NCBI RefSeq assembly: GCF_004117055.1
Contig: NZ_CP026363.1
Coordinates: 1,975,501-2,039,500, forward strand
DNA: 64,000 nt
Origin: Brevibacillus agri
GTDB lineage: Bacteria; Bacillota; Bacilli; Brevibacillales; Brevibacillaceae
Direction of reading: 5' to 3'
Every line of letters begins with the position of its first letter. The stretch's first letter is position 1. Made by a program: the position numbers and the translations under genes. The notes below the pieces were generated by a model. The model had not been told where the DNA came from and did no database searches. It saw only the letters and a list, made by a program, of their open reading frames with translations. Below, piece after piece: positions 26,292 to 36,279 of the stretch.

Positions 26292-26450
26292 TGCCATGGA
26301 AAAGCGCCACGGGCTTGTTTGTTCTGTGGTGCTTTTCTTTTTCCGATAACGCCACGGGCACGTAGTCTGTGATGCTTTTTCTTTTCATGATAGCGCCACG
26401 GACATGTAGTTCTGTGGTGCTTTTTCTTTTCCCGACAGCACCACGGACAT
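26245..26450 (+). repeat. Tandem ~45-bp terminator-like hairpin repeats
   Basis: Units with the core GCCACGG recur at 26306, 26351, 26395 and 26440 (periods 45, 44, 45), after a diverged copy at 26246. Each full unit pairs GCGCCACGGA with TCTGTGGTGC (G-U pairs allowed) and ends in a T-rich run, so each resembles an intrinsic terminator. The last copy is a half unit. The array follows the truncated ABC gene and fills most of the gap before the aconitase terminator. Confidence 0.75.
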
Positions 26451-26477
26451 TCAATGTGCGCACAGGGGACGGCATGC

Positions 26478-26515
26478 AAAAAAGAGCAGACTGCCGAGAC
26501 GCTCTCGGAGTCTGC
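26478..26515 (-). terminator. Terminator of the aconitase gene
   Basis: On the minus strand GCAGACT/AGTCTGC, extended by a GAGA/TCTC inner stem, is followed by TCTTTTTT. Confidence 0.85.
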
Positions 26516-26561
26516 CCTTTGTGGGTGGGTGCTGTTACGAACTTATTTTGTGTCGCGCAGT

Positions 26562-29291
26562 TTACGCGTTTACTGGTTGGCCTTCGTCCAGCAGTTGGCG
26601 AAGAACGGTTTGCAGAATACCACCGTTGCGGTAGTAGTCTACGTCTACCATGGAGTCGAGACGAACGATGACGTCGAACTCGAACTTGCTGCCGTCTTGG
26701 CGAGTTGCTTCTACTTTTACGCGTTGGCCTGGTTGAACATCATTGGAGAGACCCACAATGTTGAAGGACTCAGTTCCGTCGATACCCAGCGACTTCCAGC
26801 TTTGGCCGTCAGCGAATTGCAGAGGCAGCACGCCCATACCGACGAGGTTGGCACGGTGGATACGCTCGAAGCTTTCTGCGATAACCGCTTTGATGCCGAG
26901 CAGGAAAGTACCTTTTGCTGCCCAGTCGCGGGAAGAACCAGTACCGTACTCTTTACCAGCCAGGACAACGAGTGGAGTGCCGTCTGCTTGATACTTCATG
27001 GAAGCATCGTAAATGGACATGATTTCGCCGGTTGGCAAGTATTTGGTTACGCCGCCCTCTGTGCCAGGAGCCACTTGGTTGCGGATGCGGATGTTGGCAA
27101 ATGTACCGCGCATCATAACGTCATGGCTACCACGGCGAGCACCGTAAGAGTTGAAGTCTTTGCGCTCTACGCCGTTTGCTTGCAGATACAGACCTGCAGG
27201 GCTTGTAGGCGAGATGTTACCCGCTGGGGAGATATGGTCGGTTGTGACGGAGTCACCGAACAGAGCGATTGCTTTCGCTGCTTTGATGTCTGCGATCGCT
27301 GCGATTTCACCAGCAAGGTCTTTAAAGAATGGCGGTTCTTGGATGTAGGTGGATTTTTCATCCCACTCGTACAGGTCGCCAGTTGGAACGTCGATTTTGT
27401 TCCAGGCTTCGTTTTGCGTGAACACTTGACCGTACTCGGCGCGGAACAGGTCTGGGTTCATGGCTTTGTTCATTGCTTCCGAGATTTCTTGCGGAGTTGG
27501 CCAGATGTCTTTCAGGTAGACAGGCTCTCCGTCTTTGCCCGTACCGATTGGCTCGGTAGTCAGGTCAATATCGACAGTACCAGCCAGTGCGTAGGCGATA
27601 ACCAATGGAGGAGAAGCGAGGTAGTTCGCTTTTACCTGTGCATGGATACGGCCTTCGAAGTTGCGGTTACCGGACAGTACGGCTGCTACAGTCAGGTCTT
27701 CATCTGCGATTGCCTTGCTGGTTTCCTCTGGCAATGGACCGGAGTTACCGATGCAAGTGGTGCAACCGTAGCCGACTACGTTGAATCCGATCGCATTCAG
27801 GGAATCAATCAGACCAGCGTCAGTCAGGTATTGCGTAACGACGCGGGAACCTGGAGCCAGGGAGCTTTTCACGAATGGAGGCTTTTTCAAACCTTTTTCC
27901 ACTGCTTTTTTCGCCAGGATACCTGCACCCAGCATTACGCTAGGATTTGATGTATTGGTACAGGAAGTAATCGCTGCGATGACGACAGAGCCTGTTTTCA
28001 GTGTAGCGGTTTCCCCGTTTGCATAAGTAACAGGTGCGCTTGCTGCGATTTTCTCTTCGGACAGGCCAAAGCCGCCTTTGTCGATCGGTGTGCGCAGGCT
28101 GTTGTTGAAGGATTCCTTCATGGCAGTCAGTTCTACGCGGTCTTGCGGACGTTTTGGACCAGCCAGGCTCGGTACGACTGTGGACAGATCCAGTTCCAAT
28201 GTTTCGGAGAAGATTGGGTCTGGAGTGTCGTCGGTACGGAACAGACCTTGTGCTTTGGTGTAAGCTTCTACCAGAGCGATCAAGTCTTCGCTGCGGCCAG
28301 TTTGGCGCAGGTAGTTGAGTGTTTCAGCGTCTACCGGGAAGAAGCCCATGGTAGCACCGTACTCAGGAGCCATGTTCGCTACAGTAGCGCGGTCAGCCAG
28401 CGAGATGTTGGACAGGCCAGGGCCGTAGAACTCCACGAATTTCCCTACTACGCCTTTTTTGCGCAGCATTTGGGTAACAGTCAGCGCGAGGTCGGTTGCA
28501 GTTGCGCCGGCATTCAGCGTGCCAGTCAATTTGAAACCAACGACTTCTGGCGTTACGAAATACAGCGGTTGGCCGAGCATTCCTGCTTCTGCCTCGATAC
28601 CGCCAACACCCCAGCCGAGAACGCCAAGACCGTTAATCATGGTAGTGTGGGAGTCAGTACCTACGAGAGAGTCAGGGAAAGCAACGAGTTCGCCGTCTAC
28701 TTCGCGAGTAGCGATCACAGTTGCCAGGTACTCCAGGTTTACTTGGTGAACGATACCAGTTGCCGGAGGAACCGCACGGAAGTTGTCAAACGCTGTTTGC
28801 GCCCAGCGCAGGAAGCGGTAGCGCTCTTGGTTGCGTTCGAATTCGAGCTTCATGTTGTTTTCCAGAGCAGCAGGGTTGCCGAAGTCGTCAACCATTACGG
28901 AGTGGTCGATTACGAGGTCAACCGGTACGAGCGGGTTGATTCGCTTTGGATCTCCACCAGCGCGCTTCATGGCGATACGCATCGCTGCCAGGTCAACTAC
29001 AGCCGGTACGCCGGTGAAGTCTTGCAGAACGATACGAGCTGGCATGAGCGGTACTTCTTGGTTTTCGTCGCGGCCTTTTGTCCAGGTCGCCAGTTGTTGT
29101 ACGTGTTCTTTGGTGATCGCACGGCCATCGAACTGACGTACAGCAGCCTCGAGCAGAACTTTAATCGAGAACGGCAGCTTGGAAACGTCGCCGAGTCCTT
29201 GTTCTTCCAATCCTTGCAGGCGATAGTACGCGAAAGACTTGTCGCCTACTTGCAGGGAAGATTTCACATTGTAAGCATCTTGTTTAGCCAA
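26562..29291 (-). CDS. acnA: Aconitate hydratase
   Basis: This 909-residue TCA-cycle enzyme interconverts citrate and isocitrate with a [4Fe-4S] cluster. Cluster cysteines are visible in [12 protein letters not shown] and [14 protein letters not shown]. The swivelling C-terminal domain contains [20 protein letters not shown]. The start is taken as TTG 29291, nine bases after GGGAGG; a TTG nine bases upstream directly abuts that site and is less likely. Bacillus homologues (CitB) double as RNA-binding proteins when iron is low; this is known of the family and not visible here. TATAAT on the minus strand (29366-29371) is the probable -10 box. Confidence 0.97.
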   Translation of the reverse strand: MAKQDAYNVKSSLQVGDKSFAYYRLQGLEEQGLGDVSKLPFSIKVLLEAAVRQFDGRAITKEHVQQLATWTKGRDENQEVPLMPARIVLQDFTGVPAVVDLAAMRIAMKRAGGDPKRINPLVPVDLVIDHSVMVDDFGNPAALENNMKLEFERNQERYRFLRWAQTAFDNFRAVPPATGIVHQVNLEYLATVIATREVDGELVAFPDSLVGTDSHTTMINGLGVLGWGVGGIEAEAGMLGQPLYFVTPEVVGFKLTGTLNAGATATDLALTVTQMLRKKGVVGKFVEFYGPGLSNISLADRATVANMAPEYGATMGFFPVDAETLNYLRQTGRSEDLIALVEAYTKAQGLFRTDDTPDPIFSETLELDLSTVVPSLAGPKRPQDRVELTAMKESFNNSLRTPIDKGGFGLSEEKIAASAPVTYANGETATLKTGSVVIAAITSCTNTSNPSVMLGAGILAKKAVEKGLKKPPFVKSSLAPGSRVVTQYLTDAGLIDSLNAIGFNVVGYGCTTCIGNSGPLPEETSKAIADEDLTVAAVLSGNRNFEGRIHAQVKANYLASPPLVIAYALAGTVDIDLTTEPIGTGKDGEPVYLKDIWPTPQEISEAMNKAMNPDLFRAEYGQVFTQNEAWNKIDVPTGDLYEWDEKSTYIQEPPFFKDLAGEIAAIADIKAAKAIALFGDSVTTDHISPAGNISPTSPAGLYLQANGVERKDFNSYGARRGSHDVMMRGTFANIRIRNQVAPGTEGGVTKYLPTGEIMSIYDASMKYQADGTPLVVLAGKEYGTGSSRDWAAKGTFLLGIKAVIAESFERIHRANLVGMGVLPLQFADGQSWKSLGIDGTESFNIVGLSNDVQPGQRVKVEATRQDGSKFEFDVIVRLDSMVDVDYYRNGGILQTVLRQLLDEGQPVNA

Positions 29292-29611
29292 TTTATACAA
29301 CCTCCCTATTGTAACTTGGGGTTTCGTCTGGTGAAACGTAGTTTCGTTTCTCTCATTACGAACTTATTATACTCGATTTGTTTCCCGGCTTCTACCCCAA
29401 ATTCATCATTTATATACAAAAATCATGGGAGAAAAAACAGACGCGCTTGTTTCGCGTTGTATTTAATGAAGGAAAAATATCCAGACTTCATGTATTATCC
29501 CGTTTATATTTCGTTTACATTCATCCGTTATTGTTTCTCTTGCGGGCAAAAAGGGCGCAGGGGACGCCGACGTCAACCTCTGCGGCCGTTTGCAGAAAGG
29601 AGAGGCTGCCT
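29292..29611. other. Divergent intergenic region between acnA and the bmrA leader
   Basis: It holds the acnA ribosome site, a GTTTC-N7-GAAAC-N3-GTTTC motif (29321-29345) that could be an operator, and the acnA -10 box at 29366-29371. Plus-strand promoter elements for the leader ORF are not clear. The segment 29400-29530 is AT-rich, with several TTTATA-like boxes. Confidence 0.5.
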
Positions 29612-29785
29612 GTGACACCTTTTACCTCCCATCCGCTCTTCAGGAGCAGCTTGGAATCACCCCTGGGAGATGCGCTTTGCCAAAGCACCGGAAAGCGAAG
29701 GAGGCAAGCGCAACGAAGGGAAGCGTCAGACGTAAACAATAAGAAATACGCACACATAAAAATGGGCAAGGAGTTAAGCAAATGA
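29612..29785 (+). CDS. Putative 57-residue leader ORF, overlapping bmrA
   Basis: A GTG start six bases after AAGGAGAGG opens a 57-residue frame that ends with TGA inside the bmrA start (ATGA). The product begins [20 protein letters not shown] and ends with a lysine-rich segment. In B. subtilis the BmrC/BmrD exporter is preceded by a comparable small gene, bmrB, whose translation controls transcription by attenuation. This one is not clearly homologous. I see no obvious terminator hairpin between it and bmrA, so translational coupling is the simpler role. Confidence 0.55.
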   Translation: MTPFTSHPLFRSSLESPLGDALCQSTGKRRRQAQRREASDVNNKKYAHIKMGKELSK

Positions 29786-31554
29786 GAGAACAAACCAACG
29801 ACAATCGTACCAAACTGGGAGACTGGCGCCCGTTTTTTCAATTAATCATGCAGACGAAGCCGTCCAAGCTGAAAATCGGTGTCGCGCTGTTCATGAGTGT
29901 GGCGACGACACTGGTCAGCCTGGTCATTCCGCTGTTTACCAAAGACCTGGTGGACAGCTTTACGCTCTCGTCCATCAGCCGAGGCCAAATCGTGCTGTTA
30001 ATGGTCGCCTTCATCGCGCAGGCCATCGCCAGCGGGCTGTCCATCTATTTGCTCAACCACGTCGGCCAGAGCATCGTCGCGGCTCTGCGCGACCGACTGT
30101 GGAAAAAGCTGCTCGTCCTGCCCGTCTCCTATTACGACAACCACCGGACAGGGGAGACGATCAGCCGGATGACGAATGACACAGGAGTCGTCAAAGGACT
30201 TATCAGCGAGCACCTCGCCAGCTTTTTCACCGGAATCATCGCGATTATCGGCTCCGTGGCCACGCTTTTGTACCTGGACTGGCAAATGACGCTGACCATG
30301 CTGATCGCCGTTCCGCTGTCTGTGGCGATTCTCGTGCCGCTGGGCAGACAGATGTACAAAATTTCCAAAGGGCTGCAGGACGAGACGGCGAGCTTCACGA
30401 CGATCATGAATCAAGTGTTGTCAGAGGTGCGGCTTGTCAAGGCGTCGAATGCCGAGCCACATGAGTACGAGGCAGGGAAAAAGGGAATTGCCAACCTGTT
30501 TCGCTTCGGCCTGAAGGAAGGCCAGGTACAGGCGATGATCGCGCCGTTGATTTCGTTTGTGCTGATGGTTTTGCTCGTCGTCATTATGGGCTACGGCGGA
30601 ATGCGCGTCGCTTCGGGAGCGCTCTCCGCCGGCGAACTGGTCGCGTTTATTTTGTACCTGGTGCAAATCATCATGCCGATGGGGCAGTTCACGCAATTTT
30701 TCACCCAGTTGCAAAAGGCAATGGGCGCGACGGAGCGAATCATTGCTACACTAGAGGAGCCGGAAGAGGATCACCAGAGCGGACGGACCGTGGAAAATGC
30801 CGCCTTGCCGATTGTAGTGGAGAACGTGAGCTTTTCCTATGAAAACGGGGAAAACATTCTCGATAACGTCAGCTTCACGATTCCGGCCGGGAAGGTGAGT
30901 GCGATTGTCGGGCCGAGCGGCAGCGGCAAGACGACCTTGTTTTCCTTGGTCGAGCGCTTTTACAAGCCGGATAGCGGCGTAATCAGGTTGGGCAGCGATC
31001 CGATCGACGCGTTTTCCCTGGCGTCCTGGCGCAGCAAAATCGGCTACGTCTCGCAAGAAAGCCCGCTGATCGCCGGCACGATCCGGGAAAACATCTGCTA
31101 CGGCATTTCCCGCGAGGTGACGGAAGCAGAGCTGAAACAGGCCGCCGCCATGGCCTACGCGGATCAGTTCATCGACGAACTGCCGGACGGCTACGAGACG
31201 CAAGTAGGCGAGCGGGGCGTCAAACTCTCCGGCGGACAGCGCCAGCGCATCGGCATCGCCCGCGCCCTGCTGCGCGATCCGCAAATTTTGATGCTCGACG
31301 AGGCGACGTCCAGCCTCGACAGCAAATCGGAAATCATCGTGCAAAAAGCGCTGCAAAATCTGATGAAGGGACGCACCACGCTCGTGATCGCGCATCGGCT
31401 GTCGACGGTGGTGGACGCGGACCAGATCATCTTTTTGGAAAAAGGAAAAATTACGGGCATGGGGACGCACGAGCAACTGTTTGATTCGCATGACATGTAC
31501 CGGGAGCTGGCCAGCCAGCAATTGCTGATGAAAGAAAGGATGCTGACGACATGA
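29782..31554 (+). CDS. bmrA: Multidrug ABC exporter, BmrA-like homodimer
   Basis: A 590-residue half-transporter, matching BmrA in length. Six membrane helices span about residues 30-310. Walker [11 protein letters not shown] (near 376), signature LSGGQRQR (near 482) and Walker [12 protein letters not shown] with the catalytic glutamate (near 503) are all consensus, so a homodimer should be active, unlike the exporter at 24385. It starts inside the leader ORF stop and ends in a four-base overlap with a response regulator gene. The operon leader-bmrA-regulator-kinase suggests induction by a cell-envelope or drug signal. Confidence 0.92.
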   Translation: MREQTNDNRTKLGDWRPFFQLIMQTKPSKLKIGVALFMSVATTLVSLVIPLFTKDLVDSFTLSSISRGQIVLLMVAFIAQAIASGLSIYLLNHVGQSIVAALRDRLWKKLLVLPVSYYDNHRTGETISRMTNDTGVVKGLISEHLASFFTGIIAIIGSVATLLYLDWQMTLTMLIAVPLSVAILVPLGRQMYKISKGLQDETASFTTIMNQVLSEVRLVKASNAEPHEYEAGKKGIANLFRFGLKEGQVQAMIAPLISFVLMVLLVVIMGYGGMRVASGALSAGELVAFILYLVQIIMPMGQFTQFFTQLQKAMGATERIIATLEEPEEDHQSGRTVENAALPIVVENVSFSYENGENILDNVSFTIPAGKVSAIVGPSGSGKTTLFSLVERFYKPDSGVIRLGSDPIDAFSLASWRSKIGYVSQESPLIAGTIRENICYGISREVTEAELKQAAAMAYADQFIDELPDGYETQVGERGVKLSGGQRQRIGIARALLRDPQILMLDEATSSLDSKSEIIVQKALQNLMKGRTTLVIAHRLSTVVDADQIIFLEKGKITGMGTHEQLFDSHDMYRELASQQLLMKERMLTT

Positions 31555-32225
31555 CCAGAATCATGGTAGTGGACGACGACCCGCACATTCGCGAACTGGT
31601 GCGCATCTTTTTGCGCAACGACGGGTTCGAGATCGTGGAGGCGGAAAACGGCGTCGAGGCGCTGGAAAAAATGGAGTCGCCCGGCGCGGACCTGGTCGTG
31701 CTCGACATCATGATGCCGCAGATGGACGGCTGGGAGCTGTGCCGGCAGTTGCGCGAGCACTACGACATTCCGCTGCTCATGCTGACGGCAAAAGGCGAGA
31801 CGGCGCAAAAAATCAAAGGCTTCGAGCTGGGGACGGACGACTACCTCGTCAAGCCGTTTGAGCCGGCGGAGCTTTTGGTGCGGGTAAAAGCGTTGCTCAA
31901 ACGATACAAGATCGCCGCGTCGCACAAGGTGCAGGCAGGGCTGTTGCAGCTCGACCGCAAAACGTTTGAAATCGTGCAGGACAGCCGCTCGTGGACGATT
32001 CCGTTAAAAGAATTCGAGCTGTTGTTCAAGCTCGCGAGCTATCCGGGGCAAACGATTCCGCGCGAGCAGTTGATCGAGCAAATCTGGGGCTACGACTTTG
32101 AAGGCAACGAGCGGACGGTAGACGTGCATATCAATCGGTTGCGGGAACGTTTTCCGGAAGGGGAGTACGGCTTTCGGATTCGCACCGTGCGCGGCCTTGG
32201 CTATCGGCTGGAGGCAGACAAATGA
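31551..32225 (+). CDS. OmpR-family response regulator
   Basis: A 224-residue two-domain regulator. The receiver domain has the acidic pair in VVDDDP, the phosphoacceptor Asp52 in [14 protein letters not shown] and the conserved lysine in LVKPF. The C-terminal winged helix ends [20 protein letters not shown], typical of OmpR/PhoB. It overlaps both bmrA and the kinase gene by four bases. It likely controls this operon in response to the partner kinase. Confidence 0.95.
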   Translation: MTRIMVVDDDPHIRELVRIFLRNDGFEIVEAENGVEALEKMESPGADLVVLDIMMPQMDGWELCRQLREHYDIPLLMLTAKGETAQKIKGFELGTDDYLVKPFEPAELLVRVKALLKRYKIAASHKVQAGLLQLDRKTFEIVQDSRSWTIPLKEFELLFKLASYPGQTIPREQLIEQIWGYDFEGNERTVDVHINRLRERFPEGEYGFRIRTVRGLGYRLEADK

Positions 32226-33313
32226 GCAGAGAGCCAAGTGAAAAGCCAAGGCACAAATCCGGGCGAACGATGCCTTTGCACAAACACATCGGGCTGAAGC
32301 TGCTTGCGACTGTTGGAATCTTTGCCTTGCTGATGCTCTGCGGGGCAGTAGCTTACTGGAGCACGGGCCTCTTTTACCGCTATACAGGGCTTGCCCCGAG
32401 CGACTTTGTGCAAGCGGTGGTCCACGCAGTCGTCAGCTTTTGCTTTTTTATCCTCGCAGGGTTCACGATTTCCCACTTCATCCGCCCCCGGCATGTCGAG
32501 CTGTTTCAACTGCTGATCGACGCCTTGAGACGAATTGCCAAAGGAGACTTCAACGTCAATCTCGACGTCAAAATGGAGCGCCAATGGGGGCAGTTGGTGG
32601 AGGGCATCAACCATATGGCCGAGCAATTGCAGGCGATGGAGCAGATGCGCCAGGAGTTCATTTCCAACGTTTCCCACGAAATCCAGTCGCCGCTGACCTC
32701 GATCAGCGGATTTGCCCGCGCGCTGCAAAACGAGAGCCTGAGCCTGGCGGAGCGTCGGCACTACCTGGAGATCATCGAAACGGAGAGCAAGCGTTTGTCC
32801 AAAATTAGCGACAACCTGCTCAAGCTCACGTCGCTGGAGGGCAAGCACCATCCGGTCGAGCGCAAGCGCTATCGGCTGGACCAGCAGTTGCGCAGCATCA
32901 TTTTGGCCTGTGAGCCGCTCTGGCTGGAAAAGGAGATCGAGCTGGAGATTGAGCTGGAAAAGGCGGAAATCGTCGCGGACGAAGACATGATGAGCCAGGT
33001 GTGGAACAACCTGCTCAGCAACAGCATCAAGTTCACCGAGCCTGGCGGCAAAATCAGCGTCAAGCTGCAATCGCTTCCCGGAGGCGCACAGGTGCAAATT
33101 TCCGATACGGGCATCGGGATCGCCAAAGAAAATTTGGAACGGATTTTCGAACGCTTTTTCAAGGAAGACAAGTCGCGCAACCGCGCCAAGGGCGGCAGCG
33201 GTTTGGGGCTGTCGATCGTGAAAAAAATTCTCGATCTGCACCAGGCGACGATCTCCGTGCAAAGCGAGCAGGGGCGCGGGACGACGTTTACGGTGACGTG
33301 GCAGGGGGAGTAG
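32222..33313 (+). CDS. Sensor histidine kinase
   Basis: A 363-residue membrane kinase with two N-terminal membrane segments (residues ~20-45 and ~58-85) and a very short outside loop between them. A HAMP-like linker is followed by the H-box SNVSHEIQSPLTSI (phosphorylated His), N-box NNLLSNSIKFTEPGG and G-boxes DTGIGIAKEN and GGSGLGLSIVKKI. The small external loop resembles intramembrane-sensing kinases that work with ABC exporters, such as the BceS type, but this one pairs with an OmpR regulator and a BmrA-like exporter. Confidence 0.94.
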   Translation: MSREPSEKPRHKSGRTMPLHKHIGLKLLATVGIFALLMLCGAVAYWSTGLFYRYTGLAPSDFVQAVVHAVVSFCFFILAGFTISHFIRPRHVELFQLLIDALRRIAKGDFNVNLDVKMERQWGQLVEGINHMAEQLQAMEQMRQEFISNVSHEIQSPLTSISGFARALQNESLSLAERRHYLEIIETESKRLSKISDNLLKLTSLEGKHHPVERKRYRLDQQLRSIILACEPLWLEKEIELEIELEKAEIVADEDMMSQVWNNLLSNSIKFTEPGGKISVKLQSLPGGAQVQISDTGIGIAKENLERIFERFFKEDKSRNRAKGGSGLGLSIVKKILDLHQATISVQSEQGRGTTFTVTWQGE

Positions 33314-33614
33314 GGTCCTGTCCTCAAAGTGAGCAGAGCGCATTTAAAAGGCTGGGGACCTTTCTTGGCAAGCGACCTGGGATGAGACTTGCACGGCCGG
33401 GTGAGCAAGCGGCCGATTTTGGCTAGGCACTTCCTGCAAGGCGAACCGGGAGGCGATTGGATCATGAGCGGGTAGAGGAATTCATATAGCACCCCGCCAC
33501 CGATGCAAACAGCGATCACCCTCTGCCTCTATATAATGAAACAAGACCTTGAGGACCGACACCTCTCAAGGTCTTGTTCGCATAGGCAAGAAGTCAGTTT
33601 TCGCCGTTTTCCGT
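33314..33614. other. Convergent intergenic region with a long inverted repeat
   Basis: Between the kinase gene and the minus-strand moeB-like gene. It holds a 14-pair perfect inverted repeat at 33540-33578 (AACAAGACCTTGAG and complement), with only short T-tracts. It is probably a terminator for both sides. A weaker GGTCC/GGGGACC pairing lies near 33314-33360. I see no gene. Confidence 0.6.
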
Positions 33615-34640
33615 TTACGCCCCAATGTACTTCGCATGCAGCGAACGGGCCACGCTGATCTCATCCGTTCCCTGGACGAGCACGCGTCCGTCCGGGAAGG
33701 CGACGAGCGTGTACGAGTCGACGTGGAAGCGGAGCAAAAATTTGTTTTGCTCAATTTTCCCGAGCGGAGCAAGCCGCTTGGCGAGGGCGTCGAGGTCGAG
33801 GGAGGCAGAAGCTCCGGGCGAGATTTGCACCGTATCCCGTCCGCAGAGCGAAACCGCTTGTCCATCCTGCGTCTCCGGCTGCAAAAATGCATACTCGTGC
33901 TTGCCGCACGTCGGGCAGTCGCTGCGGCGAGCATTGGCCACCTTGATTTGCGTGTGGCGATTTTGCCAGATTTCAAAATGCTCCAGGTTCAAATTGAGCG
34001 CATCCGTGGCTCCGACCAGCAGCTTGAACGCTTCGGTCGCCTGGTAGGAGGCGACGATGTGGATGATCGGACCGATGACCCCGGCGGTATCGCAAGTCGG
34101 CATTTCCCCCGGATTCGGAGCTTCCGGGAACAGACAGCGTAAACACGGCGTAATGCCGGGGCGGATGGTCGTAAACGTGCCCGTCGCGCTCACCGCACCG
34201 CCGTACACCCAAGGAATCCCGTGCTTCACGCAAACGTCGTTGACCAGATAGCGCACTTGAAAATTGTCTGTCGCATCGAGCACGAGATCGACGTCACGCA
34301 AAAGCTCCTCGGCGTTGTAAGCAGACAGGTCGGCGACGATCGGCTCAATCGTGACTTCCGAGTTGATTTTCGTCAGCTTGGCATGGGCCGCCATCGCTTT
34401 TGGCAAATGCTCGGCGGCGTCTGACTCGTCGTAGAGCATTTGTCGCTGCAGGTTGCTCGGTTCGACGAAATCGCGGTCAATGAGGCGCACAAAGCCGACT
34501 CCGGCGCGGACCATATGATTGGACAGCACCGTTCCGAGCGCGCCCATCCCGACGATGGCGACGCGGCTTTGCAACAGTTTTTCCTGGCCGCTGCGCCCGA
34601 TCGGGTGAAACAGGAGCTGGCGGGAATAACGTGTATCCAA
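33615..34640 (-). CDS. moeB: MoeB/ThiF-family sulfur-carrier adenylyltransferase
   Basis: A 341-residue E1-like enzyme that adenylates the C-terminal glycine of MoaD (or ThiS) before sulfur transfer. The TTG start at 34640 lies eight bases after GGAAAGGAGGAG, just beyond the stop of the MoaDE gene. The nucleotide loop VAIVGMGALG, the RDFVEPSNLQRQ box, the LDATDNFQVR box and two zinc CxxC pairs (CLRC, CPTC) are present. The gene is immediately downstream of the MoaD-MoaE fusion, its likely substrate. The C-terminal ~70 residues add a small domain rather than a rhodanese. Confidence 0.9.
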   Translation of the reverse strand: MDTRYSRQLLFHPIGRSGQEKLLQSRVAIVGMGALGTVLSNHMVRAGVGFVRLIDRDFVEPSNLQRQMLYDESDAAEHLPKAMAAHAKLTKINSEVTIEPIVADLSAYNAEELLRDVDLVLDATDNFQVRYLVNDVCVKHGIPWVYGGAVSATGTFTTIRPGITPCLRCLFPEAPNPGEMPTCDTAGVIGPIIHIVASYQATEAFKLLVGATDALNLNLEHFEIWQNRHTQIKVANARRSDCPTCGKHEYAFLQPETQDGQAVSLCGRDTVQISPGASASLDLDALAKRLAPLGKIEQNKFLLRFHVDSYTLVAFPDGRVLVQGTDEISVARSLHAKYIGA

Positions 34641-34645
34641 AGCGG

Positions 34646-35353
34646 TTACTCCTCCTTTCCTTCCGACATCGCCAGCGGATTCCACGGGCCTTGCTGATGG
34701 CCCTTCCATTCGCTGCCGTCCTCCCACATTTCTTTTTTCCAGATAGGGACGATTTGCTTCAGTCTTTCGATGGCGTAGCGCCCGGCTTCAAAAGACTCGT
34801 TGCGGTGCGGCGTTGCCACCGCGACGACGACGGCGATTTCTTCCACGGCCAAATCGCCGATGCGGTGGTGCATGGCGACTTGTGCTCCGGGCCAGCGTTC
34901 CTCGATCTCGGCTGCGACCTGCTTCATTTTTTCCACAGCCATTGGCTCGTACGCTTCATAGGACAGGTAGACCGTGCGCTGACCGTGCGTAAATTCGCGT
35001 ACCGTTCCGACAAACGTCAAGATGGCGCCCGCGTGCGGGTTGCTCACCAGCCGCACGAGCTGGTCGGCAGACAGCGGCTCGCGGGTAATGGCAAAGCGCG
35101 GCACTTCCTCTCCGCCGCTGACAGGCGGCAAGAGCGCGATTTCGTCATCCGGGCTGATGACGCGATCAAAAGCAGCGTACTCGTGATTCATGGAAACAAA
35201 ACAGCTACCGAGCAACGGCGCAAGCGCCGGATACTGCTCTCCGACTGCTTGCAGCAGGTCGCGCACGGTTGCCTGTTCTGGCAAAGTCAGTTCGATTTCG
35301 CGGACGTTGGCCCGCTCGGCCAGTCCGGCAAACAACAAGATGGTGATCGTCAA
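34646..35353 (-). CDS. Molybdopterin synthase MoaD-MoaE fusion
   Basis: A 235-residue fusion. Residues 1-81 form the ubiquitin-like MoaD part, ending in PPVSGGE with the diglycine at 80-81. Residues ~85-235 are the MoaE catalytic subunit (GAILTFVGTVREFTHG, HHRIGDLAVEE, and PIWKKEMWEDG with its substrate lysines). Free MoaD needs a C-terminal Gly-Gly thiocarboxylate; here it is buried in the fusion. The MoaX protein of Mycobacterium tuberculosis has the same architecture and is cleaved after the diglycine, so processing is expected here too. It is followed by the moeB-like gene five bases later. Confidence 0.9.
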   Translation of the reverse strand: MTITILLFAGLAERANVREIELTLPEQATVRDLLQAVGEQYPALAPLLGSCFVSMNHEYAAFDRVISPDDEIALLPPVSGGEEVPRFAITREPLSADQLVRLVSNPHAGAILTFVGTVREFTHGQRTVYLSYEAYEPMAVEKMKQVAAEIEERWPGAQVAMHHRIGDLAVEEIAVVVAVATPHRNESFEAGRYAIERLKQIVPIWKKEMWEDGSEWKGHQQGPWNPLAMSEGKEE

Positions 35354-35448
35354 AGCAATTCCTCACTTCCGATTGGGATGACAGTTGTCTATGGGTTGAC
35401 GATATCACAATCCGGCACGGATGCCAATGCGCGAAGGGGCTTGGGGAC

Positions 35449-36267
35449 TTAGAGAGCGAAGCCTTTTTGGCTTACGTACAGCTCGTCTTCCGCAAACACG
35501 CGCCGCAGCCGATCGTACACGAGTCGATAGGCGTCCGGCTCCGCCCATGCTTCCAGCCCCAACTCGGCAAAAAGCGAGGGAACCCCGTTTTTCTTCGTAC
35601 GCTTGCCGCCGCTGCCGTCGCCCATGTAAAAATCGTCAATGCAAACCCGTCCGACCAGCGGCCGCAGCAGGTCGGGAAAAGCTTCGCTGCTCGGCAAGAC
35701 GGGTGCGATCGTCGCCTGTGTCGGGACGCCAGCCGCAGCCAATTCCCGAAGCGCCCGCAGCCGTGCGGCAATCGGAGGCGCTTGCGGCGAGAAATGTTTG
35801 CGGATTTCCTCCAGGTCCGTTTCCACCGTCATGCTGACGCGTACTCGCTCGCCCAGGCGGAGCAGCAGGTCCAGATCGCGCGTGACGAGCGGGCTGCGGG
35901 TCTGGACGAGCAAAAAGTCGGGCGGATGCTCCACCATCACTTCGAGTAGCGAACGCGTTACCTGCTCCCGATATTCAACGGGCTGGTAAGGGTCAGTGCT
36001 CGACGACATGAAAATGGAGACGGGCCCCTTCGCTTTTGCCCGCTGTAGCTCTTTGGCGAGCAGCGCGGCGGCTCCCGTCTTGATATCGACCCACGTCCCC
36101 CATTCGTGCCCGCGAAACAGCGAGACGGGCATCTGCCGCACATAGCAGTAAGAGCAGGCGAAGGAGCAGCCCGTGTACGGATTGAGCGAGTGCGTGTAAT
36201 CGGTCAAAAATCCGGTTCCTTTATTGAGCAGCGTTTTTGGTTGCTTGTAAAAGAAAGTGCTGTTCAC
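35449..36267 (-). CDS. SPL-family radical SAM protein
   Basis: A 272-residue radical-SAM protein related to spore photoproduct lyase (Rv2578c-like). The cluster motif is CSFACSYC (Cys34, Cys38, Cys41). The following SIFMSSSTDPYQPVE and RVSMTVET segments match the SPL subfamily barrel. It starts with GTG, with GGGAC upstream. It is third in an operon after ogt and a 2OG-oxygenase gene, which suggests a DNA-repair role. True SplB uses a further conserved cysteine for hydrogen transfer; CIDDFYMG may or may not be the equivalent, so photolesion repair is not proven. Confidence 0.8.
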   Translation of the reverse strand: MNSTFFYKQPKTLLNKGTGFLTDYTHSLNPYTGCSFACSYCYVRQMPVSLFRGHEWGTWVDIKTGAAALLAKELQRAKAKGPVSIFMSSSTDPYQPVEYREQVTRSLLEVMVEHPPDFLLVQTRSPLVTRDLDLLLRLGERVRVSMTVETDLEEIRKHFSPQAPPIAARLRALRELAAAGVPTQATIAPVLPSSEAFPDLLRPLVGRVCIDDFYMGDGSGGKRTKKNGVPSLFAELGLEAWAEPDAYRLVYDRLRRVFAEDELYVSQKGFAL

Positions 36268-36279
36268 TTTTGTCCCTTC

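Noticed and set aside
26245-26450. CRISPR array
   Set aside because: The ~45-bp repeats are contiguous and without unique spacers of constant length, and no cas genes are present.
26236-26475. A 79-codon minus-strand frame across the hairpin repeats
   Set aside because: It is made of the repeat itself and has no ribosome site; two frames are open there only because of the repeated composition.
26454-27950. A 498-codon plus-strand frame opposite aconitase
   Set aside because: It mirrors acnA codons, lacks a ribosome site and matches no family.
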